In this document: positions 18,339-25,587 of the stretch, one piece after another
Layout: each line of letters begins with the position of its first letter
How positions within the stretch are numbered: position 1 is the stretch's first letter
From: an uncultured Mordavella sp.
GTDB lineage: Bacteria; Bacillota; Clostridia; Lachnospirales; Lachnospiraceae
Direction: 5' to 3'
Length of the DNA stretch: 50,572 bases
NCBI GenBank assembly: GCA_902406105.1
Contig: CABPCP010000013.1
Span: 1-50,572, forward strand
Notes under the pieces: model-generated
The model's input: the letters and a program-made list of their open reading frames with translations, nothing else
What the model was told of the DNA's origin: nothing
Databases searched by the model: none
Made by a program: the position numbers and the translations under genes

Positions 18339-19521
18339 TATTTTCCTCCTTCTTCATATTCCATTGATACGTGGGCTGCCTGCGGCGGAGCTGTTTCCAC
18401 CCCATGTTTTTACTATAAAGCGCCACTGCCGGAAGTTCCCGGCTCAGGAACAATGCCATCCCTTCCACCATTGAATAAGCTCCCGTCCTTTCAAAGACCA
18501 GCGTACTTCCTACGGAAGGTTCTTTTAGGCGGACCTTCTGGAGCAGAACATCGTTGACGGTGCAGAGCGCGCCGAACACGGTGTATTCTCCTTCCTGGCC
18601 CTCTTCCTTTTCTGGGATCATCTCCACATGCGGAAGGTACATCCCTCTGACCTGTCCATCGTAATGAATCTGATGGATTCCTCCATCTGTCATACAATAT
18701 TTTTTTCCTTCATTTTGTTTGATCTCGCAGATTCTGGTCAGATAGTATCCGCAGACGGCTGTCAGCGCTCTTCCCATTTCCAGGACCACGTGTCCTTTCC
18801 ATCGCATCCGCTTCACCGCTTCTGCCGTTTCTTTCAAATCTTCCAGAAGATGATCTTCTTCCCCTTTGAAATAAGAAACAGAAAGCCCCGGTCCATACTC
18901 CAGCGTTTCGATGAAAAATCCGTGTTTTTCTTCTATCTCTTTACAGCACTGGTCCAGATAAGCAATCTCCTCTTTGATCTTTCCAGTACCTTTTTTCTGT
19001 GTCCCGGAAAAATAGTGAAGACCGACAATCTTTACAAACGGACAGTTCTTACGGATTTCAATCATGCTCGTAAGCGTTTCCCAGTCCACACCAAACTGAT
19101 TGCCGCTGGAGAGCCGCAGATAAACAGGAACACTTGCGTGATGCTCCTCGCACCAGTCGATCAGATACTGAAACTGCTGCGGGGATTCCACGGTACATGC
19201 GCTTTTCCCTCCCGTGTACTCCAGGATTTCATAAAGTTCTTCCTTTTTCTTGAGCACGCCGGAGATAAAAAGCTTTTCCGGCGGGATCTGAAGCTTGCGG
19301 CAGATTTGGAATTCCCCTATGGAACATACTTCCAGCCGGTCTGTCATCCCCGCCATCTGTTCCGCCAAAAATGGATTTGTCTTGATCGCATAGCAGAGGC
19401 CGGCTGTATCTCTCAGAATCTCCCGGAATTTTCCGACATGTTCCGTCAAGATATCCATATCAAAGATATAGGACGGCGTTCCGAACCGGGCCGCTCCCTG
19501 TTCTAAAAATGTCTTGTCCAT
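18331..19521 (-). CDS. Fold-type III PLP decarboxylase (LysA/BtrK-like)
   Basis: 396 aa. YAIKTNP gives the PLP lysine (K47); GLHYFSGTQ (H169), EYGPGL, EMGRAL (248-251) and GALCTVND (C320, D324) match, in order, the PLP-ring, phosphate and active-site Cys/Asp blocks of diaminopimelate and ornithine decarboxylases. The usual CES-x-D block is altered to CTVND. In butirosin synthesis the relative BtrK decarboxylates glutamate while it is bound to carrier BtrI. The gene lies between the adenylation enzyme (3-bp gap) and the carrier (8-bp overlap), which favours an amino acid bound, or about to be bound, to the carrier. It is unlikely to be the housekeeping LysA. Confidence 0.82.
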   Translation of the reverse strand: MDKTFLEQGAARFGTPSYIFDMDILTEHVGKFREILRDTAGLCYAIKTNPFLAEQMAGMTDRLEVCSIGEFQICRKLQIPPEKLFISGVLKKKEELYEILEYTGGKSACTVESPQQFQYLIDWCEEHHASVPVYLRLSSGNQFGVDWETLTSMIEIRKNCPFVKIVGLHYFSGTQKKGTGKIKEEIAYLDQCCKEIEEKHGFFIETLEYGPGLSVSYFKGEEDHLLEDLKETAEAVKRMRWKGHVVLEMGRALTAVCGYYLTRICEIKQNEGKKYCMTDGGIHQIHYDGQVRGMYLPHVEMIPEKEEGQEGEYTVFGALCTVNDVLLQKVRLKEPSVGSTLVFERTGAYSMVEGMALFLSRELPAVALYSKNMGWKQLRRRQPTYQWNMKKEENNG

Positions 19522-19524
19522 CCT

Positions 19525-21033
19525 TCACACCTCCAATTTCTTTTGAAAATAGCTTCTGTCCGTCTTTCCATTCTTATTGAGGGGCATAGCCGCCACCTGG
19601 ACGATCTTGCCCGGCACCATATAAGATGGTACTTTTTGCTTTAGTCCTGTTCTTACCTCACAGGGCTTGATCGTTCCTGTATAAAAGGCGGCCAGTCTTT
19701 TTCTCTCCTGATCCAGGACACAGCAGCTTCTTTCTACTCCCCGGACCTGTTCCAGCCACCGCTCGATTTCTTCCAATTCGATGCGATGTCCCATGTGTTT
19801 GATCTGGAAATCCTTTCTGCCCGCGAAGAACAGCTGGCCATCCTCTCCAAAATACCCCAGATCCCCTGTATGGTAGCAGCGTCTTTCCTTTCCATCCTGA
19901 TCCGGTTCCATGCAGAATCGTTTTCTTGTCTCTGCCTCATTGTTATAATATCCATCGGACAAAGATTCCCCGGCCACACAGATCTCACCTGTATGCCCTG
20001 GCTCTGTGATCCTTTTCCCCGTTTCGTCCGAAAGGAATACTTCCCGGCCTGGAAAAGCTTGTCCAATAGGAAGCTTCTCCCGCATATCCCATTTCCCCTG
20101 GAGCTTGTAATAAGTACAATTACAAGTGATCTCCGTAGGGCCATAAAGATTGATGAATTCCGTATCTGGCAGCGCTTCCTGCCAAAGCCGCAGCTGTTTT
20201 CCCGGCATGACTTCTCCGCTGAACATGATCATGCGCACTCTTTCGGGGATCCGGTATTCCAATCCTTTTAAAGACGAGATCAGGCAGAGGGCGGATACCG
20301 CCCAGACAAGGACCGTCACCTTTTGTTCGCAGAGAAGATCCACCAATTTGGCCGGAATAGAAAAATATGCTTTGGGAATCAGTACCAGCGTAGCTCCTGT
20401 CAGAATGCAAGAGTAAATATCTTTTACCGACACATCAAAGTCAAAAGGCGCTTGGTTGCCGAGCCTGTCTTCTGCATGAATCCCAAAAATATCAGTAAAA
20501 TGTCCAATAAATCGGATTACTGCCTGATGGCTTACCACCACGCCCTTGGGATTTCCTGTAGAGCCTGATGTAAACAGGCCATAGAGAAGGTCTGTCTCTT
20601 TGCTTTCTGCGCGGATCTTGGATAGTTTCTCCTCATCTGCCGCTATTTTCAGCGCTTCTTCCAAAAGACAGACAGGGACTTTTTCGCCAATCTCTGCCAT
20701 TCGTTCCTTCGTATTTTCATCCCCCACTACCAATCCCGGCTTTAAAGTCTCGAAGATCTTCTTCGTCCGCTCCGATGGCTGTCCCGGATCTATCATCACA
20801 TAGAAACATCCCGCATACACCGTTCCCAGCATAGCCGCCAGCACTACGGCGCTTTTCTCCATCAGAATGACCACAGGACTTCCCTTGGGCGCCTGTCTTT
20901 CAAACGCGGTTCCCATACGCTTTGCCATATCTGTCAGTTCTTTCCATGATATCTGAAGGTTTCCATCATCCACCGCGATCTTGTCCGGATAAGTCCTCTG
21001 TGTATGTTCCAGATATTCCAATATATTTTTCAT
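19525..21033 (-). CDS. Amino acid adenylation enzyme, DltA-like
   Basis: 502 aa stand-alone A domain: A3 FTSGSTGNPKG (154-164), A4 FDFDVS (D200), A5 NLYGPTE (295-301), A7 YHTGDLG and A10 NKNGKTDR. Length and the MFSGEVMP block (compare MFCGEVLP in DltA, from memory) place it near D-alanine:carrier ligase. The pocket read by eye is D200 V201 K204 V243 M270 S272 L296 C304 N305. DltA has Met and Cys where this has K204 and S272. The conserved Asp indicates an amino acid substrate; the Lys suggests a carboxylate in it. It is the first enzyme gene of the operon, with AAAGGA upstream of the ATG. Confidence 0.87.
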   Translation of the reverse strand: MKNILEYLEHTQRTYPDKIAVDDGNLQISWKELTDMAKRMGTAFERQAPKGSPVVILMEKSAVVLAAMLGTVYAGCFYVMIDPGQPSERTKKIFETLKPGLVVGDENTKERMAEIGEKVPVCLLEEALKIAADEEKLSKIRAESKETDLLYGLFTSGSTGNPKGVVVSHQAVIRFIGHFTDIFGIHAEDRLGNQAPFDFDVSVKDIYSCILTGATLVLIPKAYFSIPAKLVDLLCEQKVTVLVWAVSALCLISSLKGLEYRIPERVRMIMFSGEVMPGKQLRLWQEALPDTEFINLYGPTEITCNCTYYKLQGKWDMREKLPIGQAFPGREVFLSDETGKRITEPGHTGEICVAGESLSDGYYNNEAETRKRFCMEPDQDGKERRCYHTGDLGYFGEDGQLFFAGRKDFQIKHMGHRIELEEIERWLEQVRGVERSCCVLDQERKRLAAFYTGTIKPCEVRTGLKQKVPSYMVPGKIVQVAAMPLNKNGKTDRSYFQKKLEV

Positions 21034-21052
21034 CTTTATATCCTTTCCTTCC

Positions 21053-21085
21053 GGCGCAGGCGGTATCCGCGATACCGTCCGCGCC
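21053..21085. other. Intercistronic hairpin between lipoprotein and adenylation genes
   Basis: 15-bp arms (21053-21067 and 21071-21085) with one G-U pair and one mismatch on the minus strand enclose a 3-base loop. No T-run follows, so it should not stop transcription fully. It may stabilise the upstream lipoprotein message or set the ratio between the two gene products. Confidence 0.5.
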
Positions 21086-21092
21086 TGTCGGT

Positions 21093-21470
21093 TTACTGTT
21101 TCTTACCGTTTTTGGTTTTGCTGTCTTTGGTTTTGCTGTCTTTCGCTTTGCTGTCTTTTGCTTTGCTGTCTTTCGCTTTGCTGTCTTTTGCTTTGCTGTC
21201 TTTCGCTTTGTTGTCTTTCGCTTTGCTGTCTTTGGTTTTGCTGTCTTTCGCTTTGCTGTCTTCTTCCTGAGTCTGACCGCCTTCCTGCTTCTGGCCGCCT
21301 TCCTTGGTATCCTGATTCTGATTCTCCGCGTCAGGCGCAGCCGGCTGAGTCGTCTCCTGCTGGTTCTGCTCCGCCGCAGGTTCTTTTCCTTTTGACGTAC
21401 ACGCGACCATGGCGATCGTCATCACCCCGATCAGCGCAAACACCAAGATACTTTTGCTAACTTTTCTCAT
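21093..21470 (-). CDS. Lipoprotein with Lys-rich pentapeptide repeats
   Basis: 125 aa. Signal peptide of about 23 residues ending MVAC, a lipobox, so it is probably a membrane-anchored lipoprotein. A Gln/Glu/Pro-rich spacer follows, then ten D(S/N)K(A/T)K units, ending NGKKQ. The tail is strongly basic and probably unstructured. The start has AAAGGAGG upstream. It lies 59 bp before the adenylation gene with only a weak hairpin between, so it may be the first gene of the operon. Function unknown; a cationic wall tether or a decoy substrate are guesses. Confidence 0.8.
   Translation of the reverse strand: MRKVSKSILVFALIGVMTIAMVACTSKGKEPAAEQNQQETTQPAAPDAENQNQDTKEGGQKQEGGQTQEEDSKAKDSKTKDSKAKDNKAKDSKAKDSKAKDSKAKDSKAKDSKTKDSKTKNGKKQ
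21111..21260 (-). repeat. Ten 15-bp tandem coding repeats
   Basis: Ten consecutive 15-bp units encode D(S/N)K(A/T)K in the lipoprotein tail. On the plus strand they read CTGTCTTT(C/T/G)G(C/T)TTTG with few changes. The near-identity at DNA level suggests recent slippage expansion. Confidence 0.9.
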
Positions 21471-21517
21471 GATCTACCTCCTTTGTGTTTTTAAAAGGAT
21501 TCCTTTTGTCATGTCTC

Positions 21518-21571
21518 ATTATGAAAGATAAACCTTAACCAATTCCAAACAGATTCTAAATAAATCTAAAT
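21518..21571 (-). promoter_or_regulatory. Promoter and candidate response-regulator box of the lipoprotein/decoration operon
   Basis: A CATAAT -10 box lies at 21523-21518 on the minus strand, with no good -35 box at 17 bases. Upstream, ATTTAGA occurs twice with a start-to-start spacing of 10 bases (21571-21565 and 21561-21555). Direct repeats at 10-11 bp are typical OmpR-family sites, and a weak -35 is typical of an activated promoter. Assignment to the operon's own regulator is inference. Confidence 0.45.
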
Positions 21572-21640
21572 CTCCCACTTTCTTCCTGTCAGCAAAACCT
21601 ATCGCATTGCGGTCAATACTTTCTGAAGACCAGGTAGACA

Positions 21641-21678
21641 GACAGGAACCGGCGCGTGAAACCGCGCCGGTTCCTGTC
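21641..21678 (-). terminator. Strong hairpin after the ABC exporter pair
   Basis: A perfect 16-bp GC-rich stem (21641-21656 with 21663-21678, loop of 6) lies 39-76 bases after the exporter stop codon. The T-run after it is weak, but stem strength and position fit a terminator separating the exporter from the lipoprotein gene. Confidence 0.7.
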
Positions 21679-21716
21679 TGATCTGTTTTAAGAGGATTAT
21701 CCATACCTCCAAGACA

Positions 21717-23591
21717 TTATGCCGCAAAATTCCCTGTATATAACTGATAATATTTCCCCTTGGCCTCCATTAGTTCTTCATGGCTTCCCCGCTCAATGAT
21801 CCTTCCCTGTTCCATGACCATGATACAATCCGCGTTCTTGATCGTAGACAGACGATGTGCGATAACAAAGGTAGTCCTTCCTTTCATCAAGGCATCCATT
21901 CCCGCCTGGACCAATCCTTCTGTCCGGGTATCAATGGAGGATGTGGCCTCATCCAGGATCAATACTGGAGGATCTGCCACCGCCGCTCTTGCGATCGCAA
22001 TAAGCTGGCGCTGTCCCTGGCTCAGATTGCCGCCGTCACCGGTAAGCATAGTCTGGTATCCATCCGGAAGCCTGCGGATAAACCCGTCCGCGTTGGCAAG
22101 CTTCGCAGCCGCGATACATTCATCATCGGCCGCCTCCAGCTTTCCATAGCGGATGTTGTCCATGACTGTTCCAGTAAACAGATGAGTGTCCTGCAGTACC
22201 ATCCCCAGAGAACGGCGAAGATCCGGCTTCTTGATCTTATTGATATTGATGTCGTCATATCGGATCTTTCCATCCTGGATATCATAGAACCGGTTGATCA
22301 GATTCGTGATCGTAGTCTTACCGGCTCCAGCAGCTCCCACCAGCGCCACCTTCTGCCCCGGTTTTGCGTACATCTTGATATTATGCAGTACCATCTTAGA
22401 ATCCTCATAGCCGAAATCCACGTCATCAAAAATGATGCTTCCCTTCATTTTCTCGTAAGTGACTGTCCCTTCTGCTTTATGAGGATGCTTCCATGCCCAC
22501 AGTCCGGTCCTTTCATCCGTTTCCTCCAATGTCCCGTCCATATGCTCTTTGGCGTTGACCAATTCTACATAGCCCTGATCTTCCTCCGGCTTTTCATCCA
22601 GAAGCCGGAAGACTCTCTGAGCTCCGGCCGCCCCCATAACGATAGAATTCATCTGCTGGCTGATCTGCGCGATGGGCTGGTTAAAGTTCTTATTCAAGCC
22701 CACAAATGCGATCACCGTTCCTGCCGTCACTCCCATGGTTCCATTCAGCGCCAGCAGTGCTCCGATCACAGCACAGATCACATAACTCAAATTCCCGATA
22801 TTCGCGTTGACCGGCATAAGAAGATTGGCATACCGATTGGCTTTATCCGCGCTGTCCCGGAGCTGGTCATTCAGCTTCTTGAATTCTTCTACGGTCTGTT
22901 TCTCGCGGCAGAACACTTTTACTGCCTTCTGACCGTCCATCATCTCTTCGATATAGCCGTCCACATTTCCAAGATCCGTCTGCTGCTTCTGGAAACACCG
23001 TGCAGAGAGCCTGGAAAAAACCGCCGTAACTTTCAGCATAACCATTCCTATGAGCACAGTCGCTATGGTCAATGGGATATTCAATACCAGCATGGAGACA
23101 AGCGCCGCCGCAAGAGTCGCCGCCGAATTAATGATCTGGGGAATACTCTGGCTGAAAAGCTGACGCAGCGTATCCACATCGTTGGTGTACACAGACATAA
23201 TGTCTCCGTGCGCATGGGTATCAAAATATCTGATCGGAAGAGATTCCATGTTCGCAAAAAGATCATCGCGAAATTTCTTCATCGTTCCCTGGCTCACATT
23301 GACCATGATCCGGTTATAACTATAGGAGGCCGCCACTCCCAAGATATAGATACCGACAATCTTCACCAGGGCGGCGGCCAGCGGTCCAAAGTCCGGCTCT
23401 TGTGCCTGCAGCAGCGGAAGGATATAGTCATCCACCAGCGCCTGGACGAATAACATCCCCTGCATAGTCGCGCAGGCAGAAATGATAATACAGACCACCA
23501 CCATCAAAAATGAAAATTTATAGCTTTTGACCATATAAGCCAGCAGCCGCCTCAATACATAGAAAGATGTCATCCTATTTCCGTTTTTCAT
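21717..23591 (-). CDS. ABC exporter half-transporter, catalytically canonical subunit
   Basis: 624 aa: membrane domain with six helices (about 20-340) and a C-terminal ATPase with VGAAGAGKTT (Walker A), LSQGQRQLIAIARA (signature), LILDEATSSID (Walker B with Glu) and IAHRLST (H-loop His). It follows the partner gene by 27 bp on the same strand. Together they make a heterodimeric type IV exporter of the multidrug/lipid kind. An insert with DGTLEETDERTGLW between the membrane and ATPase domains is longer than usual. The substrate is unknown. Confidence 0.9.
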   Translation of the reverse strand: MKNGNRMTSFYVLRRLLAYMVKSYKFSFLMVVVCIIISACATMQGMLFVQALVDDYILPLLQAQEPDFGPLAAALVKIVGIYILGVAASYSYNRIMVNVSQGTMKKFRDDLFANMESLPIRYFDTHAHGDIMSVYTNDVDTLRQLFSQSIPQIINSAATLAAALVSMLVLNIPLTIATVLIGMVMLKVTAVFSRLSARCFQKQQTDLGNVDGYIEEMMDGQKAVKVFCREKQTVEEFKKLNDQLRDSADKANRYANLLMPVNANIGNLSYVICAVIGALLALNGTMGVTAGTVIAFVGLNKNFNQPIAQISQQMNSIVMGAAGAQRVFRLLDEKPEEDQGYVELVNAKEHMDGTLEETDERTGLWAWKHPHKAEGTVTYEKMKGSIIFDDVDFGYEDSKMVLHNIKMYAKPGQKVALVGAAGAGKTTITNLINRFYDIQDGKIRYDDININKIKKPDLRRSLGMVLQDTHLFTGTVMDNIRYGKLEAADDECIAAAKLANADGFIRRLPDGYQTMLTGDGGNLSQGQRQLIAIARAAVADPPVLILDEATSSIDTRTEGLVQAGMDALMKGRTTFVIAHRLSTIKNADCIMVMEQGRIIERGSHEELMEAKGKYYQLYTGNFAA

Positions 23592-23618
23592 GTTTCTGCG
23601 CTCCTTTCTCTTTCCTTC

Positions 23619-25361
23619 TTATGAAACCGCCTGGTCAAAGTCTCCGCCGCCCTGGGTCTGGGATTCATAGATATCCCGATAGATCTCATTGGTTTCCAAT
23701 AAATGTTCATGGGTATCAAAAGCATTGATCCTTCCCGCGTCTAATACCAGAATCCGGTCCGCGTCCTCTACACTGGAAACTCTCTGGGCAATGATGATCT
23801 TTGTTGTCCCCGGAATATACGTTTGAAACGCTCTGCGGATTCTGGCATCCGTCGCCGTATCCACAGCACTGGTCGAATCATCCAGGATCAGCACCTTCGG
23901 TCTCTTCAAAAGAGCTCTTGCGATACAGAGTCTCTGCTTTTGCCCGCCTGACACGTTGGCGCCGCCTCTCTCGATCCAGGTATCGTACCCTTTCGGCAGA
24001 CGATCGATAAATTCATCGGCGCAGGCAGCCTCACAGGCTTGTTCGCACTCTTCAACCGCAGCTTCTTCATTCCCCCACCGCAGATTGTCCAGGATCGTGC
24101 CTGAGAAAAGGACGTTTTTTTGCAGTACTACAGAGACCTGATCTCTTAATGCTTTCATATCGTACTCGCGGACGTCTCTTCCGCCGACTTTCACCGTCCC
24201 TTCCGATACATCATAGAGCCGGCTGATCAGACTGACCAGACTGGATTTCCCACAGCCTGTCCCTCCAATAATCCCAATGGTTTCTCCGGAACGGATATGC
24301 AGATCGATATCCTTCAGTGTATCTTCTCCAGTTCCGTGCTTATAGGAAAAGCTGACGTGTTCAAAATCAATACTTCCGTCTGCCACTTCTGTCACCGGTT
24401 CCTTAGGATCCTGGAGGTCCGGTTTCTCTTCCAGCACTTCAGAAATACGCCTTACGCTGGCCGCGCTCATGGTAACCATTACAAAAACCATTGATAACAT
24501 CATCAACGCCATCATGATCGACGTGATATAGCTGAACAAAGATGTGATATCTCCGGTGCTCATACTTCCCGCCACGATAAAATGGGCCCCAAACCAGGAT
24601 ACAGCCGTGATACACCCATAGACTGACAGCATCATTGCCGGATTATTTACAGCCAGCATAGCTTCCGCTTTCACAAACAGACGATAAAGATCATGGGCCG
24701 CCTTACCAAATTTTTGTTTCTCATAGTCTTCTCTTACATAAGCCTTTACTACGCGGATTGCCGTCACATTCTCCTGGATGCTTGCGTTTAGGTTGTCATA
24801 CCGGTCAAATACTTCTCGAAATACGGGGAAGGACCGTACCATGATCAATCCCAGGATCACCGCCAGAAAACACATGGCTCCCAGAAACACCAGACTCAGC
24901 CGGTAATTGATGGCAAAACACATCACCATGCTGCAGATCAGCATAAGCGGCGCCCGCACCGCGATGCGGATGATCATGTGAAACGCGTTCTGTACATTGG
25001 TCACGTCCGTAGTCATCCTTGTGACAAGCCCTGCTGTACTGAATTTGTCAATATTGGAAAACGAATAATCCTGTACGCAGGTATACATACGTTCTCTCAG
25101 ATTACAGGCAAAGCCAGCCGAGGCGCTGGCCGCGTATTTCCCCGCCATAGCACCGGACAGAAGGCTGACTCCCGCCATCACGATCATCAGCATCCCTAGT
25201 CTTAAGATCGCCGGCATGTCTGCGCGTTCCAAGCCGTCGTCAATGATCATGGCAGTGATAAATGGCAGCAAAACCTCCATGATCACTTCCAGAGTTGTGA
25301 ATCCCATTGTCAGGAATGTTTCTTTCTTATATTGCTTTATTTGCGCCAAAACCGTTTTCAT
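23619..25361 (-). CDS. ABC exporter half-transporter, degenerate-site subunit
   Basis: 580 aa from the ATG at 25361, chosen because AAGGAG lies eight bases upstream; an in-frame TTG at 25424 is the other option. Six-helix membrane domain, then ATPase with GGTGCGKSS, VSGGQKQRLCIARAL, LILDDSTSAVD and IIIAQRVSS. Walker B has Asp where Glu is needed for hydrolysis and the H-loop His is Gln, so this subunit supplies the inactive site of an asymmetric heterodimer, as in many Firmicute exporters. Divergent from the LysR gene at 25588. Confidence 0.9.
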   Translation of the reverse strand: MKTVLAQIKQYKKETFLTMGFTTLEVIMEVLLPFITAMIIDDGLERADMPAILRLGMLMIVMAGVSLLSGAMAGKYAASASAGFACNLRERMYTCVQDYSFSNIDKFSTAGLVTRMTTDVTNVQNAFHMIIRIAVRAPLMLICSMVMCFAINYRLSLVFLGAMCFLAVILGLIMVRSFPVFREVFDRYDNLNASIQENVTAIRVVKAYVREDYEKQKFGKAAHDLYRLFVKAEAMLAVNNPAMMLSVYGCITAVSWFGAHFIVAGSMSTGDITSLFSYITSIMMALMMLSMVFVMVTMSAASVRRISEVLEEKPDLQDPKEPVTEVADGSIDFEHVSFSYKHGTGEDTLKDIDLHIRSGETIGIIGGTGCGKSSLVSLISRLYDVSEGTVKVGGRDVREYDMKALRDQVSVVLQKNVLFSGTILDNLRWGNEEAAVEECEQACEAACADEFIDRLPKGYDTWIERGGANVSGGQKQRLCIARALLKRPKVLILDDSTSAVDTATDARIRRAFQTYIPGTTKIIIAQRVSSVEDADRILVLDAGRINAFDTHEHLLETNEIYRDIYESQTQGGGDFDQAVS

Positions 25362-25503
25362 ATTACCATCTCCTTTTTCCATTCGCTTTATCTTTGTCAG
25401 GAAATCTTTCGCCGGCGCGTACAAACTCCTGCCGGCAGCTATTTCGTATACAAACTTTTTACGCCCTCATGATCGGTCAATAAGAATTCTACTTCATATT
25501 CCA

Positions 25504-25532
25504 TTGCATGTGAAATTCAAAGATGCTATAAT
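25504..25532 (+). promoter_or_regulatory. Promoter of the LysR gene
   Basis: TTGCAT (25504-25509) and TATAAT (25527-25532) with 17 bases between, followed by a short dyad (CTATAA ... TTATAG) and two AGTTAC repeats before the ribosome site. The dyad over the transcription start could be an autoregulatory site. Confidence 0.7.
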
Positions 25533-25587
25533 CTATAAGTACTTTTTATAGTTACCGATTCACTTAGTTACTTATCAGGAGATTATT

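Noticed and set aside
18628..19506. 292-codon plus-strand frame
   Set aside because: Antisense to the PLP decarboxylase gene, with no family resemblance.
18331..19521. Housekeeping diaminopimelate decarboxylase (lysA)
   Set aside because: The operon context with a ligase and carrier, and the altered CTVND and HYFSGTQ blocks, argue against it, though only a tree would settle this.
21111..21260. Short regular repeats resembling a CRISPR array
   Set aside because: Units of 15 bp are directly joined with no spacers and encode a Lys-rich tail in frame.
21519..21704. 61-codon frame upstream of the lipoprotein
   Set aside because: It spans the exporter terminator and the operon's promoter region, has no ribosome site and resembles no protein.
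21780..23453. Long open frame (557 codons) on the plus strand
   Set aside because: It lies wholly inside the ABC exporter gene on the other strand, has no ribosome site and gives a His/Arg-rich composition typical of an antisense shadow.
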